From a bacterium (GTDB lineage Bacteria > Arandabacterota > Arandabacteria > Arandabacterales > Arandabacteraceae): DNA of 11,183 nucleotides. The notes under the pieces are model-generated. The model was given only the letters and a program-made list of their open reading frames with translations. It made no database searches and had not been told where the DNA came from. Position numbers and translations under genes: made by a program. Below, in pieces: positions 1 to 7,969 of this stretch. Positions within the stretch are counted from its first letter, which is position 1. Each line of letters opens with the position of its first letter. Where the stretch lies: assembly GCA_025774405.1 (NCBI GenBank), contig JALGWB010000036.1:1-11183 (forward strand). Direction: 5' to 3'.

Positions 1-136
1 CAATCGTTAGGTTCACAACATTCTCATCAATTGCACTACCTATAAAGATGATCCTGTCCTTGAGCAGTCTTGAAAAGATGTCATAAGCTCTCTCACCACG
101 TCCTGTTTGCTCAACAACAATCGGTACGAGCCCCAT
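1..136 (-). CDS. clpP: ATP-dependent Clp protease proteolytic subunit ClpP, N-terminal part (runs off left edge)
   Basis: The 45 visible codons begin [19 protein letters not shown] and continue with a segment reading [16 protein letters not shown]. This is the highly conserved N-terminus of ClpP, the serine protease that forms the two-ring proteolytic chamber of Clp complexes in the cytoplasm. The catalytic Ser, His and Asp lie beyond the window, so activity cannot be judged here. The ATG at 136-134 is supported by an AGGAGG Shine-Dalgarno (143-148) six bases upstream. The gene follows tig after 20 bp on the same strand. The tig-clpP order is common in bacteria and is usually continued by clpX, which would lie to the left. 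It is probably transcribed from the promoter upstream of tRNA-Leu. Confidence 0.95.
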   Translation of the reverse strand, partial: MGLVPIVVEQTGRGERAYDIFSRLLKDRIIFIGSAIDENVVNLTI

Positions 137-142
137 AGGCTG

Positions 143-148
143 CCTCCT
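143..148 (-). promoter_or_regulatory. Ribosome binding site of clpP
   Basis: A perfect AGGAGG on the minus strand lies six bases from the clpP ATG, inside the 20-bp gap after the tig stop codon. It fixes the clpP start. Confidence 0.85.
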
Positions 149-156
149 AGCTAGCT

Positions 157-1443
157 TCATTCCTCAGCTTCCGCATGTTCATAAAGGAAATCAAGCACTT
201 TCTGTCTGATAATATCTTGCCTCCATCTACCAATTTCATCGCTCTCCCTGGCTCGCTTCATCACCTCATCGACAGAAAGACCGGCACGTTCAGCTATTGA
301 CCTGGCGATCAGGTTGATGTCATCGTCCTTGACTTTAATGCCTTCCCTTCTAGCTATTTCGACAATGATGAACTGCTCCTTGACGATATTGATAGCGAGT
401 GGGCGGAGTCGCTCCTTGATCTCCTTGAGCTTCTCCTCGTCGACTTCCTGATCCAGACCATACTCCTCACGATACGACTTCATCAGAGACTGAAGAGCAA
501 GCTCAACAGCACCATCTGGAACGTCGAACTCACTTTCGGTCACAATGGTATTCATTATCTGGCGTTTTGCTTTAGCTTGTGCCTCCTGCTCATTTGATTT
601 CTCGAGGCTTTCCCCTATCTTTGAACGGAGGTCTTCCATCGATTCAGCACCAAACATCTTCGCAAATTCCTGATTGGCCTCCGGGACAATTCTTCTGCCA
701 ACGGCTTTTAGCTCAATCCCAAAATTCGCTCGCTTGCCCCGAAGATCCTCATTGGGAAAATCATCTGGATAGAGCACCTCGACCATTTTCTCCTCGCCAG
801 CCTTCATTCCAACCAGTGCGTCATTGAAATCCTTAACCACAGAACCACTGCCAATCTCGACAGGATAGTTGCTCACCTTGCTACCCCTGATTGGCTTTCC
901 ATCGGAACCAACTCTCCAGTAATCGATTATGACAACATCACCTGGCTCAGCCTCTTTCTCCATCTTCTCGAATGTCGCAAATCTCTGCCTGAGATTTTCA
1001 ACCTCAGCTTCAATGTCTCCATCCTCAACATCCTTGACTTCCTTGGTGACCTTGACGCCTTTGTAATCCTTGACGACAACCCGCGGATAGAGCTCAATTG
1101 CAATCTGAAATCGCAGTGGCCCTTCGCTACCATATTCCATTCCGCTTATTTCACCAGGAAGCACAGGATCAAGATTTTCCCTTTCAAGAGCCCGCTGATA
1201 AGCAAGTGGGATAAGTTTCTCAAAGGCCTCCTTCTTCGCAGTTTCAGAGAATCTCGCTCTAACCAACTCGAGGGGCGCCTTACCCTTTCTGAAACCCGGC
1301 AGAGCCAGCTCCTTTCTTATGTCCTTGATAATCTGCTCGATCTCCTCCTCCACCCGCTCCCTTGGTACCTCAAAAGAGAGCACTCGCCTCAGCTCCGAAG
1401 GGCTGCTTATCTCCTTAAGGTATTTGTCTTCTTGCTGTCCCAT
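157..1443 (-). CDS. tig: Trigger factor, ribosome-associated chaperone / peptidyl-prolyl isomerase
   Basis: The 428-residue product has normal trigger-factor length and three-part layout. The N-terminal ribosome-binding domain (about 7-120) carries the signature loop GFRKGKAP at 50-57, which docks on ribosomal protein uL23 at the exit tunnel. An FKBP-type PPIase domain follows (about 165-248, with GDVVIIDYW and a [16 protein letters not shown] segment). The rest is a helical, charged C-terminal chaperone domain (about 255-420). It acts co-translationally on nascent chains in the cytosol. The ATG at 1443 is chosen because the open frame upstream runs into tRNA-Leu. However, the only Shine-Dalgarno-like element, GAGGAG at 1445-1450, leaves one base of spacing, so an in-frame TTG at 1452 is a possible alternative. 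The gene lies 20 bp after the tRNA and 20 bp before clpP and is probably co-transcribed with both. Confidence 0.96.
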   Translation of the reverse strand: MGQQEDKYLKEISSPSELRRVLSFEVPRERVEEEIEQIIKDIRKELALPGFRKGKAPLELVRARFSETAKKEAFEKLIPLAYQRALERENLDPVLPGEISGMEYGSEGPLRFQIAIELYPRVVVKDYKGVKVTKEVKDVEDGDIEAEVENLRQRFATFEKMEKEAEPGDVVIIDYWRVGSDGKPIRGSKVSNYPVEIGSGSVVKDFNDALVGMKAGEEKMVEVLYPDDFPNEDLRGKRANFGIELKAVGRRIVPEANQEFAKMFGAESMEDLRSKIGESLEKSNEQEAQAKAKRQIMNTIVTESEFDVPDGAVELALQSLMKSYREEYGLDQEVDEEKLKEIKERLRPLAINIVKEQFIIVEIARREGIKVKDDDINLIARSIAERAGLSVDEVMKRARESDEIGRWRQDIIRQKVLDFLYEHAEAEE

Positions 1444-1463
1444 GCTCCTCAAAAACCCCCATA

Positions 1464-1549
1464 TGGTGCGAGAGGGGGGATTTGAACCCCCACGAGAAAA
1501 CCTCACTGGATCCTAAATCCAGCGCGTCTGCCAGTTCCGCCACTCTCGC
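1464..1549 (-). tRNA. tRNA-Leu, anticodon UAG, with encoded CCA
   Basis: Reading the minus strand from 1549, a complete class II tRNA can be folded. The acceptor strand GCGAGAG pairs perfectly with CTCTCGC. The D-arm holds the GGCAGAC-type loop. The anticodon stem is CTGGA/TCCAG with loop TTTAGGA, so the anticodon is UAG (leucine CUN codons). A long variable arm (TGAGGTTTTCTCGT) with a short GAG/CTC stem is typical of leucine tRNA. The T-arm is GGGGG-TTCAAAT-CCCCC. The discriminator is A, followed by a genome-encoded CCA at 1464-1466. The tRNA sits 20 bp upstream of tig, so tig mRNA is probably released by 3' processing of a joint transcript. Confidence 0.97.
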
Positions 1550-1571
1550 ATTTGAGTGTGAAACCATTCAT

Positions 1572-1600
1572 ATATTACGCAGGGCAAATCGAGGGGTCAA
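1572..1600 (-). promoter_or_regulatory. Sigma-70-type promoter for tRNA-Leu-tig-clpP
   Basis: On the minus strand, TTGACC (1595-1600) and TAATAT (1572-1577) are separated by exactly 17 bases. Each box matches five of six consensus positions. The expected start point (about 1565) is about 16 bases before the tRNA 5' end, leaving a short leader for RNase P removal. It is the strongest promoter-like element I see in the window. Confidence 0.8.
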
Positions 1601-1616
1601 GCGGAAACCAATTATG

Positions 1617-1634
1617 CTGTTGACGCTTCAACAG
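1617..1634 (-). terminator. Perfect inverted repeat downstream of the polysaccharide operon (weak terminator candidate)
   Basis: CTGTTGA and TCAACAG form a perfect 7-bp stem with a 4-base loop. It begins about 35 bases after the glycosyltransferase stop codon and lies about 17 bases upstream of the -35 box of the tRNA promoter. It could end the polysaccharide transcript. However, the sequence that follows on the minus strand (CATAATTGGTTT) is not a proper U-tract, so a classical intrinsic terminator is doubtful. A protein-binding site upstream of the tRNA promoter is an alternative reading. The rest of the 120-bp gap 1550-1669 holds only the promoter. Confidence 0.35.
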
Positions 1635-1669
1635 AACCAGCGTGATGAGATGCAGGTGTTTTGTCATTG

Positions 1670-2824
1670 TCACTTCTCAATGTGTCCAATCGTGCGATAG
1701 AGCTGCACAATCCTTCTGGCTGTCTCTGCGGTCGAAAAGCGGTCTATCACAAGCCTGCGCGCATTTTCACCGATTGTCTGTGTCCATCGGGTATCCTCGA
1801 GCAATCTGACTATGGCACTGGCATAGTCAGATATCCTGAAGGGCTCGATCAGAACACCTGTTTCCCAATTTGAGATCAACGAGGCATGCCCGCCGATCTT
1901 GAAAGCGACAACAGCCAGACCTGCAGCCATGGCTTCGAGCATAGCCTTGGAGAGCGCCTCTCTCCTCGAGGGCAATGCAAGCACGCTCAACCTCGAAAAG
2001 AAATCAATCACCTGCTCTACATATCCAAGGAAGGTTACCCGGTTTTCCATTCCCAACTCATGCACACGGGCTTTGACCTGCTCAAGATAGACTTCATCCT
2101 CATCAGTAAACGCGGTCCCTGCTATGAGGAACCTGGCAGCTGGTATCCTGTCAACAACTGCAGGCACAGCCTCGATCAACAAGTCCAGCCCCTTCTCGTG
2201 ACTGATTCTGCCAAGAAATCCTACGGTTTGAGATTCATGCGCAGGCTTAATAGCACTGAACAAGTCCGTATTAACACCCGAGCTGATAACTTCCACCTTT
2301 GGTCGCAACCTTTCAGGGTATTTAGGCAGGACTGCATGTGAGGATGCAATCACACGAATTGCCAGATTCTGTACAATCCTTTCAAGGAGTGGGTGCACTA
2401 TCGTAGTTCGATCATGGAAAATCAGTGGTCGCGATGCCAGCCTGGCGGCCAGACCACCAACTACAGCACCCTTGAACGTGTTAGCGTGCACGATATCGAT
2501 CTCCAGCTTCCGTATCAGGTTCGAAAGATAGAAGACAGCGCCAATGCCTCTGATCGTATCCGAGATCTTTCGTACTAGGCCGGTAGTTGAATAACGTTTG
2601 TGACTCGAAGCCAGAGGAAGATGGTGGCACTCAATCCCCATTCGCTGGCACTTGCGAGTTACCTCGCTGCCATCGGGGCAGCAGACAAAAACCTGCACAA
2701 GCCGTCTATCAATTTTGCCGAGCAATTCAAGCAGGGCAACCTGACCCCCCGCAAGCCCTAGTCCAGTTTCGATGTAGAGAACGCGCAATTTCTCAGGCGG
2801 CTTTGAGCTGTGATGATCGCTCAT
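1670..2824 (-). CDS. Glycosyltransferase family 4 (GT-B fold), polysaccharide assembly
   Basis: The 384-residue soluble protein shows the GT4 pattern. A glycine-rich acceptor-side loop GLAGGQVALLELL lies at about 23-35, an HANTFKG-type strand at about 113-119, and the linker GVNTDLF at 183-189. The nucleotide-binding domain opens with GRISHEKGLDLLIEA (205-219). The retaining-GT EX7E motif is E289 and E297 within REALSKAMLEAMA. It should transfer a sugar from an activated donor to a growing lipid-linked glycan on the cytoplasmic face of the inner membrane; donor and linkage cannot be read from sequence. The ATG at 2824 overlaps the end of the upstream Wzy-type gene by 32 bp and lacks a clear Shine-Dalgarno, suggesting translational coupling. 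A TTG at 2851 is also in frame but has no better ribosome site. It is the last gene of the four-gene operon. Confidence 0.9.
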   Translation of the reverse strand: MSDHHSSKPPEKLRVLYIETGLGLAGGQVALLELLGKIDRRLVQVFVCCPDGSEVTRKCQRMGIECHHLPLASSHKRYSTTGLVRKISDTIRGIGAVFYLSNLIRKLEIDIVHANTFKGAVVGGLAARLASRPLIFHDRTTIVHPLLERIVQNLAIRVIASSHAVLPKYPERLRPKVEVISSGVNTDLFSAIKPAHESQTVGFLGRISHEKGLDLLIEAVPAVVDRIPAARFLIAGTAFTDEDEVYLEQVKARVHELGMENRVTFLGYVEQVIDFFSRLSVLALPSRREALSKAMLEAMAAGLAVVAFKIGGHASLISNWETGVLIEPFRISDYASAIVRLLEDTRWTQTIGENARRLVIDRFSTAETARRIVQLYRTIGHIEK

Positions 2825-4130
2825 TTTCGACCCACTTGATAAGGAGGGCAAAAATGATCCAGTAGGTACTCATGAAGCGATGCATGGCAAAGATCTCGAC
2901 TGCTATGCTGTAGATGATGAGACAGGCAACCGTTGCCGGAAGCATTGCATACGCCACTCCTCTGACAAAGCTGTCGCTTATGCCACTTTTCGCTATGAGC
3001 CACTGGTCATATAGAATAGCAACCAGAACATAGATGTAGGCAAGAAGTCCGAGGATTCCAGACTCAGCTAATATCTTGACGTAGAAACTATCCGCGAGAC
3101 CATAGCCCCAAGGGCCCAGTCCTAAAAGCGGCTGGGTCGTGAATTCGTAAAAGCCTGTTTTCCAGAGTCTGAGCCTTGTTCCATAAGAAGCGCCAATACG
3201 TTCCATGGACACGTTGTAAACGATTGACATGGCACGCTGGATTACTTCCCTGGGAACAATCTCAATCGTGAGCACAGCAACAGCAATTGATGCCAGCAAG
3301 AGAGCACATTTACGCCCCCGTCGGAAAGGCATCAGGAACATGGCTGCCAGCCCTACTGGAAACGCCACATATGCTGTACGCGCATACGAGAAGACAATTG
3401 TGTAGAGATAGAGAGCAAGACAAATCGACAGGATCACTCCCAGACTGAACTTTCTCGTCTCAAGCAATGCTCCGAGAGCTATGAAGGCCACAAATGTTTC
3501 GTGAGCACCCAGATGGGCATGGCGATAATCAAATGTCCCTGACATCATAAAGAAACCAGGGGCCGTAACCAGCTGCCATATGCCGATGAAGGTCTCAATC
3601 AATCCAACAGCAAGCACAATCACAATGGCAGCCTTGATCTGCCGTTTGGTGAATTCGAGCTGAAGTACTATGATAAACAAAAACGTGTAAATAAAGAATT
3701 GTACCAATCTAAGGATCGATGAGGGGTTTTCCATGAGGTAAGGCAATCCCTGCAGGATTGACAGAAACATGATCATGAAAAGCAGAATCAGGGCTTTGGC
3801 AGTTGATGCTCTGACAAGAGTGAAGCTTGATCTAAGCAAAGACCCACGCCATATCCAGGCAATGTAAGCGACGATGAGGATGGCTGTGGTCAGATAGAGA
3901 TTGCCAAATGACATGGGAAACTTGGGTCCAAGTGGACCAGCAACAAGAACAACAGGCACGATTATCCTGAGGTCTTTAACCAGCAGGGCAAACAGGCCAA
4001 TGACAGATATGGCTACTGCAAAGTAGATGGAGAATTTCAGAGCAAATAATGCAGCGATTATTGAGATGATTATGACAAACAGAACACCCGTTGTTTTAGC
4101 TTTCGATGGGGTGATTAAGGCATTCTCCAT
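2793..4130 (-). CDS. O-antigen polymerase/ligase-type membrane protein (Wzy_C-like)
   Basis: This 445-residue, very hydrophobic protein has about 11-13 likely membrane helices, including about 15-31, 33-51, 78-95, 111-127, 142-158, 165-189, 227-247, 251-268, 275-292, 351-376 and 388-411. Between the 275-292 and 351-376 helices lies a large polar loop with TRLRLWKTGFYEF, PLLGLGPWGYG and ESGILGLLAYI. This is the arrangement of the Wzy_C family (O-antigen ligase WaaL, polymerase Wzy, exopolysaccharide polymerases). An FSYARTAYVAF segment at about 247-257 supplies a conserved Arg. It would join glycan repeats, or ligate them to an acceptor, on the periplasmic side of the inner membrane. Polymerase and ligase cannot be separated by sequence alone; the neighbouring co-polymerase favours polymerase. 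An in-frame TGA lies just upstream of the ATG at 4130, which fixes the start although no strong Shine-Dalgarno is visible. Confidence 0.85.
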   Translation of the reverse strand: MENALITPSKAKTTGVLFVIIISIIAALFALKFSIYFAVAISVIGLFALLVKDLRIIVPVVLVAGPLGPKFPMSFGNLYLTTAILIVAYIAWIWRGSLLRSSFTLVRASTAKALILLFMIMFLSILQGLPYLMENPSSILRLVQFFIYTFLFIIVLQLEFTKRQIKAAIVIVLAVGLIETFIGIWQLVTAPGFFMMSGTFDYRHAHLGAHETFVAFIALGALLETRKFSLGVILSICLALYLYTIVFSYARTAYVAFPVGLAAMFLMPFRRGRKCALLLASIAVAVLTIEIVPREVIQRAMSIVYNVSMERIGASYGTRLRLWKTGFYEFTTQPLLGLGPWGYGLADSFYVKILAESGILGLLAYIYVLVAILYDQWLIAKSGISDSFVRGVAYAMLPATVACLIIYSIAVEIFAMHRFMSTYWIIFALLIKWVENERSSQLKAA

Positions 4131-4169
4131 ATGACATCAACCGACAAAGGATTGCTGCTCCGCCCCCTG

Positions 4170-5387
4170 CTAATGCTTCTTATCCGGGCGACCTATTCTC
4201 AGGAATTTCAGCAGACGAGAGAAATCCTCAGCGATGATCGCTGAGATCTCGCTGAGATTCTCATCAACTCCCCGGGCTTTCTCAAAACCGCTTCTCTTCA
4301 AAACAATAAACGAAGAGAACAAAAATGCAAAGGCGGCACTGACCACCACGATTAACTTGCGTTTCGGACGTGAGTGAACAGGTGGCGGCTTTGCCCAATC
4401 GAGAACCTGGAGGGTGGGGGTGTCCTTCAGTTCCTGAATGCGTGCTTGTTCATACTGCTGGCTAAGTACTCGATAGACAGCTGTTTTGATTTCAACCTCC
4501 CTGGTGAGTTCGGCAAGCTGCTGCTCAAGCCTGGGAGCATTGCTGAAATCAGGAAAGACGAAGATATCAGACGTATCAGCAACAGTAGTGGTTGAGTAGC
4601 CCATCTCGGCAAGCTTCCGTTTAAGGGCCTTGATCTGTGACTTAAGCTCCCTGATCTCGGGGTTCTCCTCAGTAGCATAAGCCCTGAGGGTTGCCAGTTG
4701 TACTTCGAGTCCCGCAATCCTTGCAAACAGGTCAGCAGCAGTCTCGATCGAAACACGCGTCTGCTCGGAAATGACAATGGCGCGTGTTCTTTCCTTGAAG
4801 CGCTTGAGATTCTCCTCAGCAATAGTAAGCTCACCTAAGGTGTCGTGCAAACGCTGTTCGATGAATTCCTTTAGTCTGCGGGCAGTCGTGATACGGCTGG
4901 ACCGATTGAAACGATCCAGCTGGTTGATGAGCGCATTGACAACTGCAGCTGCCCTATACCGATCTCTGTCTTCATACTCCAGTCTAACAAGTCCGTCGAA
5001 TCCAACCTCCACGTCCATGTGCTTCCGCAACCGCTTGGCAGCCTTGTACTTCTTCTTCTCGTTGAATGCCTCCATCAACTTCAGCGAGTCAACAACTGCA
5101 TCGACGACTGTCTTGCTTTCAAGGACTGCTGCATAAACATCAGCTGGTGAAGAAACCGCTGGTATCAGCGAAGGGACAAACTCCGCGTACTGCCTGAGTC
5201 CGATCAACTGTGCCTGGCTGGCGGATATCTCAGGCGGCAGAATTGAGGCAGTAGCCCTGTACCACTTTGGTAGTATCAGTGAAACCCCTGCTGCAACCAG
5301 GGTGGCCAGCACCACAACCACTGCAATTGGCTTTCTGTTCCTCAGGATAACCAGGACAACATGCGATAGGCTTAAGGTTTGATCCAT
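4170..5387 (-). CDS. Wzz/GNVR-type polysaccharide co-polymerase (chain-length determinant), no kinase domain
   Basis: The 405-residue protein has a membrane helix near each end (about 20-40 and 343-363) and a long periplasmic part between. This is the hairpin topology of polysaccharide co-polymerases. The N-terminal Wzz segment ends in KWYRATASILPP at 41-52. The middle is strongly coiled-coil (about 170-200 and 219-262, with an AYATEENPEIRELKSQIK segment). A proline-rich stretch, DWAKPPPVHSRPKRK (330-344), precedes the second helix as in the GNVR/PCP family. About 42 cytoplasmic residues follow, with no Walker motifs or tyrosine cluster, so no BY-kinase domain is fused. It should set glycan chain length with the Wzy-type protein and couple to the outer-membrane exporter. 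The ATG at 5387 has a TAGGG ribosome site that overlaps the stop codon of the upstream export gene, seven bases away, indicating coupling. Confidence 0.88.
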   Translation of the reverse strand: MDQTLSLSHVVLVILRNRKPIAVVVVLATLVAAGVSLILPKWYRATASILPPEISASQAQLIGLRQYAEFVPSLIPAVSSPADVYAAVLESKTVVDAVVDSLKLMEAFNEKKKYKAAKRLRKHMDVEVGFDGLVRLEYEDRDRYRAAAVVNALINQLDRFNRSSRITTARRLKEFIEQRLHDTLGELTIAEENLKRFKERTRAIVISEQTRVSIETAADLFARIAGLEVQLATLRAYATEENPEIRELKSQIKALKRKLAEMGYSTTTVADTSDIFVFPDFSNAPRLEQQLAELTREVEIKTAVYRVLSQQYEQARIQELKDTPTLQVLDWAKPPPVHSRPKRKLIVVVSAAFAFLFSSFIVLKRSGFEKARGVDENLSEISAIIAEDFSRLLKFLRIGRPDKKH

Positions 5388-5394
5388 CTTTGCC

Positions 5395-6966
5395 CTACTG
5401 AGTTGTTATAGTGTCAATGACAACATAGATGGTTGCAATCTGTGCAACAACCTGGATGATATCCTTGGTTATTTCCCACCATGATCTTTCCTGCTTCCTG
5501 GGCACCCAGATGATATCCCCTGGATAGATCTGACTACCCCTTACCGTCAATTGCTGGCCCGCCCTGGCTGTAATTATGCGAGTACCACGCCTGTCTGCAT
5601 TTTGCGCGAATCCACCAGCGAGCCGAATATAGTCTGCATAGGTATAGCCAGATTCAAATCTGACAAGTCCGGGATTATTAACCTGTCCAGCAACTCGCAC
5701 GAAGTTGCTCACCCGAGGCACCTCGATCACGTCACCCGAGTAAAGCGGAACATCGAGGCCTGAGTCACCATCTATGAAAATCCTCTCGAAGTCAATAGAT
5801 AACGCTCCTTTGGGTTCACGGGCTATCGTCCGCAGCAAGTCCTTATCCTTGTAGTTGAGATTATCCTGCAGGTTACTCAGAGCCTTCAGCTCTTCCTCAA
5901 CAGGATAGGTTCTTGATGCATAGAGTCCCCTTTTCAACGTTGCCTCCGCCAGGGAAGCCTTCTCGGTGAATCCGCCAGCCCGCCTTATCAGGTCTGACAA
6001 CATGGCTTGACCTTCCTCGATGACATAGATGCCTGGATATTTCACCTCACCTCTTATCTCAACCTTGGCATCCCGATGCCAGTCGGGTATGGCACGCACG
6101 AAAACCCTATCACCCAGCTGCAGCTTAAAACTGTCGAGATGAGACTGATCGGCAGGAACAGAGATTGAAAACGACATGGTAGGATCGTCTTCGTCAAAGC
6201 GTTGAATCTCAAGCGTATCAAGTAATGCCGAGGGTCCGAAGCCTCCTGCAAGCTCAATCAAGCCACCAAGTGTCTCCCCCTTTGTAAACTCATAGCCTCC
6301 AGGTCGATAGACCTCACCATAGACCCAGACATTACCTGCCTCCACAGGCACATAGATGACATCACCACCCCTCAGGTACACGTTGGCAGCATTGTCTCCC
6401 AGATAAAGGTAGCGTGCCAGATCCACATGTATTACTTCGTTTCCCCTTCTGATCTCGATGTTCCTTGTGGAAGCTTCCTTGGTCAATCCACCCGCCAAGG
6501 CTATTGCCTGTGAAACCCTGGTTACTCCATTCACCGCAACGGCGCCTGGCCTTCCAACCAGGCCAGCGACATGAACCTGAAATGTTCTCACCCTGTTAAG
6601 TGAAACTGAAAGAATGTCACGTCTGTAATAGGCTGCAAGTTTATCGATGATGAGCTTCTGAGCCTGTGAAAGCGTAAGCCCGTCAACGTTCAGGGGACCA
6701 ATGTGAGGTACGATGACCGTTCCATCAGGATTGACTCTCACAGCATCACTGCGGTTGATCTCACCCCAAAAACCAATCTCCAGAACATCTCCTGCACCGA
6801 TTACATAGGAATCGGGATCGATGGTCGCCTCAAGGACGCCCTCACTGGCCATACTCACAGGCACTTCCTCAGGAATCTCACCTGTTGTAGGTTGGCCAGG
6901 ACTGGTTGTGGCAAATGCAAGTGAGGCAACCAGGATGCCCAGACAGCCTAATCCTTTCCCATTCAA
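5395..6966 (-). CDS. Polysaccharide export protein with four SLBB domains (Wza-like)
   Basis: The 523-residue protein begins with a hydrophobic signal-like segment (about 5-22) without a convincing lipobox. A Poly_export domain follows (about 50-127, YVIGAGDVLEIGFWGE and VNPDGTVIVPHIG). Four SLBB domains come next, recognisable by repeated G-x-V-x-x-PG and LAGG or RAGG elements, beginning near 131, 213, 302 and 422. The third is followed by a roughly 70-residue stretch before its closing GDVIEVP strand. A C-terminal helix (about 495-520, rich in Trp, Ile and Val) fits the outer-membrane-spanning helix that closes the Wza translocon. It should export the glycan across the outer membrane. The start is TTG at 6966, backed by a strong Shine-Dalgarno; the nearby ATG is out of frame. 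It is the first gene of the operon, 57 bp after the acyltransferase. I see no convincing promoter in that gap. Confidence 0.92.
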   Translation of the reverse strand: MNGKGLGCLGILVASLAFATTSPGQPTTGEIPEEVPVSMASEGVLEATIDPDSYVIGAGDVLEIGFWGEINRSDAVRVNPDGTVIVPHIGPLNVDGLTLSQAQKLIIDKLAAYYRRDILSVSLNRVRTFQVHVAGLVGRPGAVAVNGVTRVSQAIALAGGLTKEASTRNIEIRRGNEVIHVDLARYLYLGDNAANVYLRGGDVIYVPVEAGNVWVYGEVYRPGGYEFTKGETLGGLIELAGGFGPSALLDTLEIQRFDEDDPTMSFSISVPADQSHLDSFKLQLGDRVFVRAIPDWHRDAKVEIRGEVKYPGIYVIEEGQAMLSDLIRRAGGFTEKASLAEATLKRGLYASRTYPVEEELKALSNLQDNLNYKDKDLLRTIAREPKGALSIDFERIFIDGDSGLDVPLYSGDVIEVPRVSNFVRVAGQVNNPGLVRFESGYTYADYIRLAGGFAQNADRRGTRIITARAGQQLTVRGSQIYPGDIIWVPRKQERSWWEITKDIIQVVAQIATIYVVIDTITTQ

Positions 6967-6974
6967 GAGCGAGT

Positions 6975-6982
6975 CCCCTTCC
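6975..6982 (-). promoter_or_regulatory. Ribosome binding site deciding the TTG start of the export gene
   Basis: GGAAGGGG on the minus strand lies eight bases from TTG 6966-6964. It supports this TTG over other candidates and lies in the 57-bp gap before the operon. Confidence 0.75.
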
Positions 6983-7023
6983 AGTAGATCATGACCAATG
7001 ATGCCGCAATTGAACTGATACCT

Positions 7024-7968
7024 TCATTCGCCTGTCTGTGAGAGAATGCAGGCGACAGCTATCGAATTCAGACGTGCCTCGTAGGTATCAGCTCTTGAGA
7101 CAACCACCATCGGAACCATGCCCCCAACGATGACACCAGCCGTCTTGCATCGTTTGCCAACGAAATATGTCAGAGTCTTGTAAAGGACATTACCGACATC
7201 GGCATGTCCTACGATAAGAATGTCAGCATTGCCCGCAACCGGGCTCCTCACACCTTTCTGCTTTGCAGCTTCTGGGGAGATGGCATTGTCAAATGCAAAA
7301 GGACCATCGACTATCGCACCCTTGATCTGACCCCGATCTGCCATCTTGGCGATGATGGCTGCATCAACAGCCGAACGCATTCGTGTGTTGACGATCTCAA
7401 TGGATGATAGAATGGCAACTCTGGGTTGCCTGACACCAAGAGCATGGGCCACACTGATGGCGTTCCTGACAATCTCAACCTTCTGCTCGAGGTCTGGCTC
7501 AATTACAATTCCACCATCGGACATGAACATTATACGGTCGTAGCCCTCAACTTCAAATATGGCAACATGGCTCATCAGTCTGTCAGTCTTTATGCCGATC
7601 TCTTTATCCAGCGCTGCCTTCATGATGGTTGCAGTCGTTACATTGCCCTTCATCAGAACATCTGCTGTGCCCGAGCTGGCAGCCTGAGCGGCTAGCCTGG
7701 CCGCATCGCTAGGATCATCGACATCTACGATCTCACAGCCCTTGAGCGAAAGCCGCTGGCGCTTGACAAGCTGCTGGATATTGCTCTGCCTGCCATAGAG
7801 GAGCGGTGCGGCAAAGCCCTGCGCCGATGCATCACAGAGCACGTCAAGCACTACTGGATCGTCAGCACCTGCGACAGCTACCCGCGGTCGCCGGGTCTTG
7901 CTCACGCTGCGGGCCAGCCTGATAATATCGCGGAAACGCACTGTAGAGCTTCCAGTCCTGTGACTCAC
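7024..7968 (-). CDS. ptb: Phosphate butyryltransferase-type phosphate acyltransferase
   Basis: The 314-residue product matches the PTA_PTB family in length and motifs: DVLMKGNVTTATIMKAAL at 103-120, DGPFAFDNAISPEAA at 221-235, VGNVLYKTLTYF at 258-269 and SRADTYEARLNSIAVA at 291-306. Family enzymes exchange the CoA of an acyl-CoA for phosphate, giving an acyl phosphate from which a kinase can make ATP. The DGPFAFDNA segment and length resemble butyryl/branched-chain enzymes more than acetyl-specific Pta, but substrate is inferred. The usual partner, butyrate kinase, is absent from the window. I chose GTG 7968 because it follows the thioesterase stop by one base and has an AGAGGGGG ribosome site; an upstream TTG at 8019 would lie inside the thioesterase gene. 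The gene is translationally coupled to the thioesterase. Confidence 0.88.
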   Translation of the reverse strand: MSHRTGSSTVRFRDIIRLARSVSKTRRPRVAVAGADDPVVLDVLCDASAQGFAAPLLYGRQSNIQQLVKRQRLSLKGCEIVDVDDPSDAARLAAQAASSGTADVLMKGNVTTATIMKAALDKEIGIKTDRLMSHVAIFEVEGYDRIMFMSDGGIVIEPDLEQKVEIVRNAISVAHALGVRQPRVAILSSIEIVNTRMRSAVDAAIIAKMADRGQIKGAIVDGPFAFDNAISPEAAKQKGVRSPVAGNADILIVGHADVGNVLYKTLTYFVGKRCKTAGVIVGGMVPMVVVSRADTYEARLNSIAVACILSQTGE

Positions 7969-7969
7969 G

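Noticed and set aside
1444..1506. N-terminal extension of trigger factor by 21 residues
   Set aside because: It reads into the 3' half of the folded tRNA-Leu and adds residues not expected in the family.
1886..2341. 151-codon plus-strand frame opposite the glycosyltransferase
   Set aside because: It is antisense to a clear GT4 gene and its composition looks like a reverse translation shadow.
2825..2851. N-terminal extension of the glycosyltransferase from TTG 2851
   Set aside because: It has no ribosome site and adds nine unconserved residues; ATG 2824 is preferred, though not with certainty.
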